DNA of 64,000 bases. Source: Clitopilus passeckerianus. Taxonomy: Eukaryota; Basidiomycota; Agaricomycetes; Agaricales; Entolomataceae. Each line of letters starts with the position of its first letter. The first letter of the stretch is position 1. The position numbers were made by a program, and so were the translations under genes. This document shows, piece after piece, positions 1-11,256 of this stretch. Location: assembly GCA_944990035.1 (NCBI GenBank), contig CALYLX010000126.1, forward strand, positions 2,294,001 to 2,358,000, written 5' to 3'. The notes under the pieces are model-generated. The model saw only the letters and a list, made by a program, of their open reading frames with translations, was not told where the DNA came from and searched no databases.

Positions 1-409
1 CTGGGACATTGCTGATCTCTCCCAGATCCCTGAACCTTCTTCCTCAGCATCATCACGCGTAGCTGCCCCCGTGTCCGGGCCTGGACCTGTTCGCCGTCGA
101 AAGACTTCCCTACGATCGAGTCCATTCTCTTCATCTCCGTCCTCAGCCTCTTCACCCCAACCGCGCGAAACCCCAATGCTACGGCAATCTTCACCCTTCT
201 CGATAACTTCACCTTGCGAAACCCCATCACATCCTCGATCTCGCGCCACCCTTCCTCAAACACCTCCTCCGCGCTCCCCATTCAACCCTTCTCGTGTACT
301 CTTCCGGCATCTCATGCCTGTGCTTTCCTACTCGGATTCACATCACAACGGTTCGGATTCTGAACCATGTACTACTAGCGGTTTCCTACCGGCCTTCCAG
401 CTTCGATAG
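1..409 (+). CDS. 3' end of an unknown gene cut by the left edge
   Basis: An open frame beginning at base 2 enters from the left edge and stops at 409, giving about 135 residues without a start. The peptide is low complexity: rich in Ser and Pro with a basic RRRK patch (about residue 32), and it ends in FLPAFQLR. Such Ser/Pro-rich tails are typical of disordered C-termini of fungal regulatory proteins. No domain is visible, so no function is assigned. The long uninterrupted frame against the edge is the only support for coding; it could be a terminal exon or chance. Confidence 0.4.
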   Translation, partial: WDIADLSQIPEPSSSASSRVAAPVSGPGPVRRRKTSLRSSPFSSSPSSASSPQPRETPMLRQSSPFSITSPCETPSHPRSRATLPQTPPPRSPFNPSRVLFRHLMPVLSYSDSHHNGSDSEPCTTSGFLPAFQLR

Positions 410-2000
410 CCGGGTGTAACATATTCAACATCGGTTTCTCGTGGTTTCCTCGACTGTAACAACGCTTCTATTGCACATATTTCATGGCTGCATACCATTG
501 CTCATCGACCTCTGCTTCAATCTCGTCCTCCATATTTCGCTCAGAAAATAACGAACGCCACGATCTTTACATTGCAACAACTGCATTATCAAACGGACCC
601 AGCTTCCTGTGGACTCCATGTACCGCAATACTGTATCTCACCAATATTTCACCTTCTCTTCAGAATTATCCACCGCATTCGACATCTGCCCAGTTATTTA
701 TCCTTCGAGTTATTAGCATCGTTGCCTTGGCGGTTATCACCGACCAACCACCCATTGCATTGCCCTAGGGCTTTGCATCATCTACTTCTGCTTCTAACAC
801 CTGCATATTACCTCTGCTACATACTGGTACCCGTCGCATATACTGAACCTCTCCTTCGTCCATACGTCCCGCTCGCCGCATTCGTTCTCGATTCGCTGTT
901 CGAATCTGTTGTTACATACATCCGTGTACTCTCGCAGTCGTGACTTCCCGGCTTCAGACCGAGTTGGCATCGACTCTACCTGCTATCAATGCATATCGTT
1001 TCAATTTCATTCCAATCCCTGTTGGATCATGATTCATGATCCAAGCTCTGGTCTGCACCTAGTCTGCACCCCAGAGTTAGGCGCAATTACCCTGAACCGT
1101 ACCGAGTCGGCCTGGTCAATGTAATTGACAGCTCCTTTCGTCAGATCTCTGTGAGAGTCTGTCTACTCAATCATCCCTCCAACATTGCTGATTACTCGTC
1201 GCTTCGTAGCAGCATTGCTATCGTCATGTTCCTGGACGAGGCACTCTCCGGATAGGAGTTTAGCGGCGCAAGATTACAGTTAGAGAGCTCAAACGGACAC
1301 GTCGGTGGTTGCGTCGGCTAATAGAATGCCCCTCTCAAGCCGTCAGCTGTTTCCCAGATAAGAATACATTCAGACTAGAAGACAAGCCAGTAGTTGAATT
1401 ACGGTCCTGTTTTCCGAATATTTGTCATTTGTGGGATTTCGGACTCTGCGCTGACCATTAACTAGTCCATAATTCGTAATTACAATCATCTTTGTGATCT
1501 ACACCAGAGTAACGCCATGACGAGTGTGGAGAAAATGAAGTGAATGCTGCTTGAAGAGACCGAACAGGTGGGAAAGAGACGTTGATGAGACCGGGCGTAG
1601 AGATGTCGAGAAGCCCATGGTAGACTCTCTATGAAGATCAGCTGTCAGCTTTTTAGCTTTTTCTCATCTAGTATCCTATCCGACAACGGAGGAGCCTTCA
1701 GCAATGACCTAGTATGCAACTTTGCTTGACTATTGGATGTCGAGCAGCCAAAGTGGCAAATCTTCGGCCGATAGACTCGGATAGAACATCGCAGTCTCTG
1801 ATTGGTTCGTTCCAGTAGATCGCGAGCCGCAACATTAGGTGGGCTAGCCAGGAGCCAATCACAGAGTCAAAAAATGTGGATTGGGCTGGAAGAACAAAAT
1901 TAACAGGACAGGACAAGTCTGAGTGGGGGTGGACTACGGTCCGTCATGTCGTCGCTTGTGAATCCACTTGTCCTCCCGAGTCAGGAAATCGCCAAAACAG

Positions 2001-2007
2001 TGACTCA
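2001..2007 (+). promoter_or_regulatory. TGACTCA site, candidate Gcn4/Cpc1 element of SER1
   Basis: A perfect palindromic TGACTCA lies 253 bases before the SER1 start. This is the consensus for Gcn4/Cpc1 bZIP activators of general amino acid control, which in fungi act on serine and other amino acid pathway genes. Near-matches (GAGTCA cores) occur close by around 1864 and 1978. The motif is seen directly; its use is inferred from position and pathway. Confidence 0.4.
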
Positions 2008-2098
2008 TCAAAGCTCGAAAACCTTCATAAAGGCCAGGCTCTCGGCAGTTGCTCCTTGACTTTCTCGCCTCCGTGGTATAGAGGAGAAAGACCGCAAG

Positions 2099-2158
2099 GT
2101 GCGTCTCGCCGCCCGTCGATGCGTCCTTTGGACTAACATACCGTTATAATCTAATCAG
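2099..2158 (+). other. Probable 5' leader intron of SER1
   Basis: A GTGCGT donor at 2099, a CTAAC branch-like sequence near 2133 and a TAATCAG acceptor ending at 2158 give a 60-base intron, the same size as introns elsewhere in the window, about 100 bases before the SER1 ATG. Inferred from splice signals alone. Confidence 0.4.
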
Positions 2159-2259
2159 ATCACAAAAACTCCACCTACTCGCCATCTCCGACGCTAGATC
2201 TACTCTAGACTCCCAAGTAATATCCCTTCCCACTTAGAAACACACTAGAAACCATCACC

Positions 2260-3554
2260 ATGCCCGAAGGACGCATTGCCAACTTCAGCGCTGGGCCCTC
2301 TGCCCTCCCCGAATCTGTTCTCCAAGAAGCCACCCAGGGCTTGATCAACTTCAACGGTACAGGTATCGGAATTGTCGAGATCTCTCACCGTTCGAAAGAG
2401 TTCACCGCTTACCTCCGTGAAACCAATCAACTCATCCGTGAACAGCTCCAAGTTCCAGAAACCCATGAGATCCTCTTCATGCAAGGCGGTGGAACTGGAC
2501 AATTCTCCGCCGTCGTCCTAAACATGCTTGCCAGGCATCGCCTTCTCTATCCTGATTTGAAGGAAGAGGAGCGAAACTTGGATTACGTCCTCACCGGCTC
2601 GTGGTCGACTGCTGCACACAAGGAAGCAGGCAGATTGGCCAAGGGAAACAGCGTTAACATCGCTGCTGATTCAAGGGTTCACTCGAAGGACGGGAAATCA
2701 TTCGACAACCTCCCTCCCCATGATTCCTACAAGTTCTCCAAGAACCCAGCCCTGATCTACTACTGCGAGAACGAAACTGTGTCCGGGACACAGTTCGCTA
2801 AAGTCGACGTGGGCCAGGATACCACCACCGACAGGTCGCTGTTCCCCTTCCACCTCCTTCCCCAGGACGGTCAACTCTGGCCCCTTGTGGCGGATTACTC
2901 CTCCTCGTTCATGTCCCGCCCCATTCCCCGATTGGCTGACCACGCTATTATCTACGCCGGTGCGCAAAAGAACCTTGGTCCCGCCGGTCTCACCATCATC
3001 ATCATCCGCAAAGATTGCATCGTCGATGTCAACGCTGCAGCTCAGCTCGGTGGTATCCCCTGCCCTATCAGCTTGGCGTACAAGCCCCATGCCGACAACG
3101 AATCCATGCCTAACACGCCTTGCGTATTCGCGATCTACGTCGCTGGTTTGGTCTTGAGGAGGATCAAGCAGCAGGGTGGCTTGAATGTCTACGAGGAGAT
3201 GAACAAAGCGAAGAAGGAGAAGGTCTACAAGGCTTTAAGGGATGGTGAGGAGAAGGGTATCTTCCAGGCCAAGGTCAGTGAGTCGGCTGGAAGCTGGATG
3301 AACATCGTCTTCGGCATCCACGGTGAGGGTGCTGAAGCCAAGTTCCTGGCTGGTGCTGCCGAGCGGGGCCTCAGCGGATTGAAGGGACATCGCTCAGTCG
3401 GAGGTCTGCCATTCCTTCTTAAATAATTTGGCCCATGGCTAACTTTGAACTTTTAGGTATCCGTGTCTCTCTCTACAACGCTGTCACTCCGGAGTGGACA
3501 GATCAAGCTGTCAACTATATGAACGAGTTCGTTGCGGAAGCCACAAAGGCCTGA
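2260..3554 (+). CDS. SER1: Phosphoserine aminotransferase
   Basis: This PLP enzyme converts 3-phosphohydroxypyruvate and glutamate to phosphoserine and 2-oxoglutarate, the second step of the phosphorylated serine pathway in the cytosol. Two exons (2260-3403, 3457-3554) flank a 53-base intron and encode 413 residues, about the family length. The protein opens with the family signature NFSAGPSALPESVL. It carries FMQGGGTGQF for the phosphate-binding region and GAQKNLGPAG, whose Lys is the PLP Schiff-base residue. After splicing it reads GHRSVGGIRVSLYNAVT, the conserved C-terminal stretch. Without the splice the frame stops 23 bases into the intron (stop codon ending at 3426), so the intron is needed. 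The ATG is the first in frame, with CACC before it. A Gcn4-like site and a 5' leader intron lie upstream. Confidence 0.96.
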
Positions 3555-3747
3555 ACTTGAACTACCCTCTTTTAGGATACAAAATTACTGGAATCTGTAT
3601 CATTATTCGGTTGTTATTGCACGAGCTATCTCAAAAAATGTAGGGTTCAATGTTTAGCCGATCTAGGCGCGGTGTTGGTGCTATAAATGGATCAATCTAT
3701 GTTTCCGGGCCAGCAGTCAAGAGTCAAGGAAGGTATTGAGAAGTATC

Positions 3748-3754
3748 AAAAAAA
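3748..3754 (-). terminator. Pol III terminator of tRNA-Ser
   Basis: On the minus strand a run of seven T residues starts two bases after the tRNA 3' end. Such T-runs terminate RNA polymerase III, which fits the tRNA gene next to it. Confidence 0.7.
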
Positions 3755-3756
3755 TC

Positions 3757-3851
3757 GTCACCTGTGCGATTCGAACACACGCGCTCAAAGAGCAACCGCT
3801 AAATGCCACTGGAATAGCAGGCGATCCCGTTAACCACTCCGGCAAAGTGAC
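3757..3851 (-). tRNA. tRNA-Ser(GCU) with a short intron
   Basis: Read on the minus strand, a 7-bp acceptor stem pairs GTCACTT with AGGTGAC. An A-box-like TGCCGGAGTGG and a B-box TTCGAAT loop closed by GTGTG/CGCAC are present. The long variable arm (GCTC-TTT-GAGC) marks a class II tRNA. The anticodon stem ATCGC/GCGGT encloses a loop CT-GCT-A followed by about 14 extra bases at the canonical position 37/38, so an intron is inferred. Anticodon GCT reads serine AGC/AGU codons. CCA is not encoded, as usual in eukaryotes. The gene sits in the promoter region of the F-box gene on the other strand. Confidence 0.88.
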
Positions 3852-3985
3852 CTCAGCAAATTGTGTCAGTCATATGGGTCAGTATCTACGACATCGGAAC
3901 GTGAAATCAGCCATGACCGAATCTTGACGCGCACTGGCATCTCTCTGGGCCAACTGAAGCTCTTCGAACAGCCCCCGACAGTGGC

Positions 3986-5590
3986 ATGTCACAAAGTCGC
4001 ATCGATTGTATCCTAGAATTTGCAGGAGACTCAAACGTAGCTGTCCCCACCCCTGATGATGAAACCCTGGTTCGGCGCTCAATCCTGGATGTTGAGCAAG
4101 AGCTACGCGATTACGATGCAGAAATCCTTCGAATCCAAGCTCTACGCGCTCAAAGGGCCATTTGTCTGGAGAAACTCCATCGAGCAATTGCTCCTCACAA
4201 GAAACTTCCTCTCGAGATCTTGACCAAAATATTCATCCACTCCTTATCTGAGTTAGCAGAGGATGTTTTGGAGATTCCTCGATCCCTATCGCTGTACCGT
4301 GGCCCATGGAGGTTTCGTCAAGTTTGTTCGTCTTGGCGACAAGCTGCTCTCAGTTGCTCGTCGCTATGGAGTGACATCCGAGTCACCTGCGGGGCGTGGA
4401 CCCACCGACAGGTTAGTGAGGAGGAATGGAAGAGGAGACTACACTGCGCATCCTATGTGCTACCGGTTTCTGGACCTCTGCGCATTGAGGTCCGGGTTGG
4501 CCCTGAGCAATCAGCCGTCCTCCCAGGATATTCCATCCGGGAACTCATAGTCCCCTATTCATTTCGTCTGACAGGCCTCACCCTCAAGTTCAATCTCATG
4601 TCAGGATTCGCGGAGCTGTTCGCCCTTCCAGGCAGTTTTCCGTTACTTTCTAGTCTAGAATTACACCATTTGGCGTATGCCAGAGACCACCATGATTACG
4701 ATGCTACTGTCGCTTCCTATCAGCAATCGGAAGTTTTCTCTCTATCACCCCAGCTCCAATATTTGAAGCTGGTTGGAAAATGCCTCTTCCGTTCTCTGAA
4801 CCAAAACTTTCCCTGGACACGGATCAATACACTCACCCTGGATGCTATAACCTCTGGCCTGTCTTCGGCCTCCTGGGCGGAGATGATCTCAATTCTTGGT
4901 CGGTGCGACAATCTCGAAGATTGTTGTATTCGATTTGGCGGCCATGAAAACAGTGAAACAGGCGACAGCTTCAATGCACCTCCATACCCCGTCACCCTTC
5001 CGCGGCTAAAGAAGTTGACGCTTAACCTGCATCATTCTCGTGAACAATTCATCACAATGCTACACCTCCCTTCATTAAAGGAGCTGATCTTCGAAAACGG
5101 TGCAGAAGATATATTCGAGTACATTAACTCCCTCATCGCTCGCTCCTCTTGCACCCTTGACAGGTTTATTGAGCCCCTATCGGAGTGGGATATAGTGACA
5201 ATAAGACGTCCTCCATTTATCCAATTCCTTCAACTCCTGCCAACAGTTCGAGAACTTCAAAATAGAACGATCCTCGATCAGCCAGTCCTGCACTTGATTT
5301 CAGACGGGGATCTTCTTCCAAACCTCGAGGTTTTCAGATGCCACTTTTCCATGTCTCCAATCGATTTCATCGACACACTCCAGCGTCGATTCGTTCGGAG
5401 GGGGCAATCATGGAGTAACAAACATCATACCGCAATTCGAGTGGTGCAAGGGTTATTCAACGACGGCATGCTGCGTACGAATAGAAATCGACAGGAAGAA
5501 GAAGCTCGACGGCTTGCAGTAATGGAAGAGTACGATGTGGACATCGAGATTCAAGTGTGGTTGGGGATTTCTCGCCACCTGGCAGAATAG
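3986..5590 (+). CDS. F-box domain protein (agaricomycete type)
   Basis: A single-exon gene of 534 residues. Residues about 32-70 form a coiled-coil-like helix (EQELRDYDAEILRIQALRAQ). An F-box follows (about 70-115) with LPLEILTKIFIHSL and later FRQVCSSWRQAAL, the usual F-box core with its conserved W and R. The rest has irregular leucine-rich segments, as in the large mushroom F-box family. F-box proteins bind Skp1 in SCF ubiquitin ligases and select targets with the C-terminal part; the target here is unknown. Start chosen at the first ATG of the open frame. A decayed copy of the N-terminal helix lies downstream in the opposite orientation. Confidence 0.8.
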   Translation: MSQSRIDCILEFAGDSNVAVPTPDDETLVRRSILDVEQELRDYDAEILRIQALRAQRAICLEKLHRAIAPHKKLPLEILTKIFIHSLSELAEDVLEIPRSLSLYRGPWRFRQVCSSWRQAALSCSSLWSDIRVTCGAWTHRQVSEEEWKRRLHCASYVLPVSGPLRIEVRVGPEQSAVLPGYSIRELIVPYSFRLTGLTLKFNLMSGFAELFALPGSFPLLSSLELHHLAYARDHHDYDATVASYQQSEVFSLSPQLQYLKLVGKCLFRSLNQNFPWTRINTLTLDAITSGLSSASWAEMISILGRCDNLEDCCIRFGGHENSETGDSFNAPPYPVTLPRLKKLTLNLHHSREQFITMLHLPSLKELIFENGAEDIFEYINSLIARSSCTLDRFIEPLSEWDIVTIRRPPFIQFLQLLPTVRELQNRTILDQPVLHLISDGDLLPNLEVFRCHFSMSPIDFIDTLQRRFVRRGQSWSNKHHTAIRVVQGLFNDGMLRTNRNRQEEEARRLAVMEEYDVDIEIQVWLGISRHLAE

Positions 5591-6530
5591 CGTGGTGGTT
5601 ATCTGACGAACTTTATCCTTTCATAGTGGTGGAGTTTTTTTTACCTACCTGCCTCAATATCAGGGGGACACATTCGGTTTACACCCGATATTTTTGACTT
5701 CCGGTGTACTGATTATAATATCATGGATAGGCGTGGGGGCTTTCAAGTTGTTTACGATTTAGGTACCATTGTCAGACCCTTGGCATTTCAGTAGCACTGG
5801 CACCGAAGACCATATAGCAAAACTAGTCGATTACGCTGAGTGCAGAAATGAGGTGTGAGAAGAAAGGTGTCCCAGGCAATATCCTTGTGGTCAACTCCAG
5901 ATCGTTGAAGACTTTTATCACGTTAACGCACGGCTTGGAGATAATATAAACCGCTATCTCGTCACTATTTATCGCGTTGACCACTAAAACAGCTAACGTC
6001 CTGTCCCATGAACCTCACGTCAGTGGACCTTCCGGGATAAGCGTGTTGTTTCGTGTCTGGGTGAAGTTTAGTTCCTTCAGAGTCGAACAGCTGTTCAGCA
6101 CGAAAAGCTTTGAGTCGTTGGACTTCGGCGCCATAATCCGGTAGGTCTTGCTCAGTATCAAGGGTTAAAAACAAGCGCATTTGAGACTCCTGCAATTCTT
6201 AGAATGCAAGCGGGACTCTGGTACATCATGAGCGCCATCCAAGGCCGCCAAACAGTGGCGATTTGACTCGTCCGGTTGGCGAGTGCGGTTGACACCTCGT
6301 CTTGATTTCAAACAATAGAAATTTAGGTTTTCATGCCAGTAGCCTTGGGGCTGGCTACTGAGAATGAAGGGAGTGAAGAACAAAGTGTTGATTGACGTTT
6401 TGCCAAAAGATTTCACGGTCGTGTCGCCGAAAGCAGTAACGCCGTCGGGCTCGCTCGCGACTTTCCTTCTTTTGCGACCGCACCAACGTTGAGCTTAGGG
6501 GGAGAATATCTCTCGCTCTATGGTCTTTCA
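5591..6530. other. Intergenic region between F-box gene and MIP1
   Basis: Holds the 3' untranslated region of the F-box gene, an inverted F-box relic around 5965-6195 and the MIP1 promoter. No other gene is supported on either strand. Confidence 0.5.
5965..6195 (-). pseudogene. Relic of an F-box gene N-terminus
   Basis: On the minus strand a 76-codon frame contains LDTEQDLPDYGAEVQRLKAF, which lines up with LDVEQELRDYDAEILRIQAL of the F-box gene at 3986. After about 35 matching positions the frame diverges: no F-box core follows, and it stops at 5965. This looks like a truncated, inverted duplicate, either of the neighbour or of another family member. Coding capacity is too small for a functional F-box protein. 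Confidence 0.55.
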
Positions 6531-9500
6531 ATGCTCCAGTCTGTCTCTACAATCTCAAGACAATCAAATCCTCGTCTGTCTAGGTGGTTTCAGTCTTCTT
6601 CAGTGAGATGGCAAGCTCTTGCCCAAAAGTCTGTCACTAAGACAGCAAGCCGTAAGCAAACGCCGAGGGAAGAAGAAGAGCAGAAAGCTGGTTCCTCGAA
6701 AGCCAAGGAAACGCAGCCAGATTCACGGCATGGTATGGTTTACAAAGTGTTCTGGCTTGCAGCGGCTTATCGTTTGCAAATTGTACAGTCAAGCGAAACG
6801 ACCTCGGTGTCCAGCTACTCTCACGTCAATTGCATGGTCAGATATTCAAGAACGTCTCCTTCCCGACCCCACCCTCTTCGTATGTCCATATCGCGAGAGA
6901 ACATCTCGAAATGCATGGACTTGACCCAACCCAAGGCTCTGTCCTCCCTGACACCGGTTTCACGCTTCCCCAACTCCAAGGATCGAACCTCCTCGAGCAC
7001 TTCTACCGCATCGGCGCCCAAGCAGCGGAGCCCTGGCTTTCCCTTGCCAAGTCGTTTGTTACATGCGAACTACCCCCTCAACCGGACGACTGGGACATCC
7101 AAAGTGGTTGGACCAAATATCACTACCGTTCAGACGGGTCGAGTTTCAGCGAACATGTCCCTTATCCCATGCACGAAGGAAAAGCTGAAGAGATGCTTAC
7201 TTTCGATGTCGAGACAATGCACACTTACTCCCCTTTCCCCATCATGGCGACTGCAGCCTCACCCAACGGATGGTACTGCTGGATTTCTCCATGGCTACTT
7301 GGCGAGACCGAAGATCCCCGCCAGTTGATACCAATGGGAGATACGACTGTCCCTCGCATTATTGTTGGGCACAATGTTTCTTATGACCGAGGTCGTATAT
7401 TGGAGGAATACAGCTTGAATCCCACCAAGAATCGATTCATTGACACGATGGCTCTTCACATTGCTGTCAAGGGGATCTCCTCTCATCAACGTCCTGCCTG
7501 GATGAAGTACCGCAAATCAAAGGAGACGGAAGTACAGCAGCAAGAGGAGGCAGTGGAAGCCACGGTTGATCTCATAAGAACGGTTGAAAACCGCATCCTC
7601 ACGGAGACAGACGAATCCAAGAAACAGGAGCTTCTTCGTGTTCTTCAGAATATGCAGGATAGCCTGCCATCTATTAATTCTAGCGCCGAGGCAACTAAGG
7701 CAGGTCTGTCTGAGAACAACGAAGTTCCGGACCTGGAGGGGTGTGACGGCGAAATGTCGGCCAAGCGATGGGAGGACCTCACTTCTGCGAACTCCCTGCT
7801 GGATGTAGCCAAGTTACATTGTGGAATCACCATGGACAAAGAAATTAGGAACGACTTCGGCAAACTGACCCGAGAAGAAATTCGTGATAATATCACCGAC
7901 TACCTAACATACTGCGCCAACGACGTCTATGTAACCCACCGCGTCTACTCTGCTGCACTTCCGGCCTTCCTGGCTGGATGTCCACACCCGGTCTCATTCG
8001 CTGGTATCCTAACCATGGGTTCAAGTTTCTTGACGGTTAATGAGGAATGGGAGAAATATCTTGAACGCGCGGAGGCGGTATATCGGGAGATGGAGGAAGG
8101 GGTGAAGCGCAAGTTGAAGGATTTGGCCGAGCTAGCAAAAGGATTGATGGGCAATGATGAGGAATGGCAGAAGGACGTCTGGTTGAGCCAACTTGATTGG
8201 ACGCCGAAAGTCGCGGGGAAGTCTAGAGGGATTGTTCCTCCCGATCAGGTTTGCTTTTCTATGGCCTAGAGACTTATCGCATACTGATGCTTGATTAGGT
8301 CGAAGGCAATGGTCTAGATTCAGAAATCGAATCTCCAGCCACTCAAGCAGCCGGTGTTCCTCGATGGTTCGCAGAACTCTCAGCCGATCCCTTCAGTACT
8401 GCTTCGCTAGAGCGCATAATCCCTCGCCTTCTCAGGCTCGAATATGAAGGCCATCCACTTGAATACAACAACAAGGAGCGCTGGCATTACGTTGTCGATG
8501 ACGAGATACGGCGGGTATCGACATCCAAGTGCAAAAAGACAACCGCAATTCTATCTGCTCGTCATGCAGGCGTACTATTAGCCAGCGGACAGATGACCTC
8601 ATCTTACCATGACCTCGCCATACGCATCTCCCAAGGCGAGAGGGATCAAAATATCGTCAGGGAACTCATGACGGCGGCGAAAGCGGCGCTGACAAAAGCA
8701 GAGGAAGTGCTTGACAGTGATCCCTGGCTCAGGCAGCTGGATCGGAAACCTGCTGAAGTCACTTCCGAAGAAGGTAGTAAACAAGTCAAGAAAATCCGCA
8801 AGCCAAAACCCGTCAAACCACCACCCATTCGTTGGCCTAAGTGGTACTGGGAGCTAGCGAAGCCAAAGAAAGGCATGGCCCCTGGTACACTAGACGTCAC
8901 CGTTCGAAATCGAATTGCCCCTCTGCTCCTACGTCTATCATGGCGTGGTTTCCCCCTCTTCCACTCCCGCGAGCACGGTTGGCTCTTCCGAGTTCCTTCC
9001 AATGGCACCGACTTCACCACCCGCTCGCCACCCGTCTCCTTCTACGATCCAGCTGATGATGCACTATCAGAAGCGGTCCTGCGTGGAGGTTATCTCTTCT
9101 ACAAACTCCCTCACAAGGATGGCGAAAAAGCAAATGTTGGTAGTCCGCTCAGCAAGACCTTCATGAAGTACGCGCAGGATGGTATCCTGAAGAGCCCTGG
9201 TGACGAGGCCAAGGAGGCGTTGGACATGAACGCTCAGTGCAGCTATTGGATCAGTGCCAGAGACCGAATTCTTAACCAAATGGTGCTCTGGCAGAACAAG
9301 ACACTCGACATGGGCTTCAAATCCAAGCAGAAGTGGGGAATCATACTCCCTCAGGTCATCACAATGGGAACAGTCACCCGACGAGCGATCGAAAAGACCT
9401 GGTTAACTGCCAGCAACGCCAAAAAGAACAGAGTTGGGTCTGAACTCAAAGCAATGGTCCGTGCACCGGAAGGATACTCTATTGTTGGAGCGGACGTCGA

Positions 9501-10701
9501 CTCGGAGGAGCTTTGGATTTCCAGTTGTATGGGGGATGCTCAGTTTGGATTACATGGAGCAACGGCGTTGGGCTGGATGACGCTTGAGGGGACCAAGGCC
9601 GCCGGCACAGACTTGCATTCAAAGACTGCCAGCATTCTTGGTATTTCGCGTGATCAAGCGAAGGTGTTTAACTACTCCAGGATTTACGGCGCAGGCATGC
9701 GTCATGCAGTTCTACTGCTGCTACAAGCGAACGCGACCATGACCCCTGAAGAGGCACAGAAGCTTGCGGAGAACCTGTACGCCTCGACAAAGGGCAAGAA
9801 TACCCATCGTAACGACATTTTCGATCGCAAGTTCTGGTTTGGCGGCACGGAAAGTTTCGTCTTCAACAAGCTGGAAGAGATTGCTCTTTCGGACCGACCC
9901 CAGACACCTGCGCTCGGGTGTGGGGTCACATACGCTCTCTCAAAGGAATACCTTCCAGCAGAATTTGGCTCTGACTATATGCCCTCAAGGATCAATTGGG
10001 TCGTGCAATCATCCGGGGTTGACTACCTCCATCTCCTCATCGTCTCCATGGACTACCTCATTGCGAAATACGACATCCAAGCTCGCTACCTAATATCGGT
10101 TCACGATGAATTACGGTACCTGGTCAAGGACGAGGACCGATACCGTGCTGCACTAGCACTGCAGATCGCCAACCTGTGGACAAGAAGTATGTTCGCCTAT
10201 AAACTCGGCATGGACGATCTTCCTCGAGGCGTCGCCTTCTTCTCCGCCGTGGACGTCGACAAGGTCCTCAGGAAAGAGGTCGACATGCCATGCACGACGC
10301 CATCCCAGCCGACTGCCATTCCAGCAGGAGAAAGCTTGGACATCACCGACGTATTGGCGAAGACAAGTGGCGGTTCATTGTGGAAAGATGGCCGACCTAT
10401 GGACCCAGAACCTGGGCCGACCCCTGTGGGCTCACTCGAGGGGTACACACCTCCAGATTGCCTAACCCATCGTGCAACCAGCTCTGCATTCTTGCGTGCA
10501 CAAGCTACAACCGACTTTGGTGAAGTGAAGGGCCTGGCGCAGAAGGCGATGGGGAAGAAGTTTGCTGGTGGGGTTGGTGCAGGGAGTAGACCAAGGAAGC
10601 AACAAGCTTCTAAGAAGGCGGCGCCCATTGGGAATGGCGAAGGCTTTGACTGGGCTGCTGAGGTTGAAAGGATTTTGGGAGAAAGTCCTTCGCAACCATA
10701 A
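6531..10701 (+). CDS. MIP1: Mitochondrial DNA polymerase gamma catalytic subunit
   Basis: Family A polymerase that replicates mitochondrial DNA. Exons 6531-6732, 6789-8248 and 8299-10701 encode 1,354 residues, somewhat longer than the yeast enzyme. The N-terminus (MLQSVSTISRQSNPRLSRWF) is basic and serine-rich, a good matrix targeting signal; this ATG is chosen because the codons before it in frame contain no ATG. The 3'-5' exonuclease shows Exo I (TFDVETM), Exo II (VGHNVSYDRGRI) and Exo III (YCANDVYVTHRVY). The polymerase half has motif A (GADVDSEELWISS), motif B (DQAKVFNYSRIYGAG) and motif C (SVHDELRYL), with the catalytic aspartates present. Exon 1/2 joins as RHVKRNDLGVQLL, matching the conserved entry of the family. 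The C-terminal 130 residues are a low-complexity tail. The enzyme is predicted to be active. Confidence 0.95.
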
Positions 10702-11256
10702 TTTATTATTATACGTTCCTTGATTTGTTCATTCGTTGTGCTCACCATTGTCATCCTACTCATTCTGTTACATTGTAACATACAGTTTAATTTTAATGTA
10801 CTACATACCTTAGATCACTGTCCTATTAGTATCATGAAAATCTAGTTTTTCTTCCCCATTCAGGTAGCTGCCATTGTGGCCCCCTGCCAGACATTTGAGT
10901 TACATTCTCAGGATTTGCAAGTAGAAGATGGGCAGGCGGCTCAGGCATCGGGAAAGTACTGATTGTATTGAACATGCGCCACTGAATATACGACAGTGGA
11001 TGTTACCCATGGACGTTTTGGAAGATGTGGAATACAGTCACTATACCTATGATTTGCATACATTCTCGTTTATAACCAGACTGGAAACGGGCAGGATTAT
11101 CCGTATGCCCTGAACGATTTGAGATAACATCAGGTCTGAACAATAGCATTTTTATTCCCATTTCGTGGTTTAGCCTTTACGATACAAGCGCGTGTTCCGA
11201 TGTCATATGAATGCGGTGGGCAAACAAGAAGGTCGAAATCAGTCAGAGTCGAAGAG
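10702..11256. other. Intergenic region
   Basis: AT-rich 3' flank of MIP1 followed by sequence with one 61-codon frame that has no family features. The two flanking genes converge here. No RNA gene or repeat was recognised. Confidence 0.5.

Larger units (their letters stand above)
410..2259. other. Intergenic region upstream of SER1
   Basis: No convincing gene is seen on either strand. The first few hundred bases are pyrimidine-rich and probably hold the 3' untranslated region of the left-edge gene. Short open frames here have no recognisable protein features. The last 300 bases hold the SER1 promoter, including a TGACTCA motif, a CATAAA box near 2025 and a likely 5' leader intron. Confidence 0.6.

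Noticed and set aside
3404..3456. In-frame stop in SER1 as evidence of a pseudogene
   Set aside because: A 53-base GT-AG intron removes it and restores the conserved GHRSVGGIRVSLYNAVT block.
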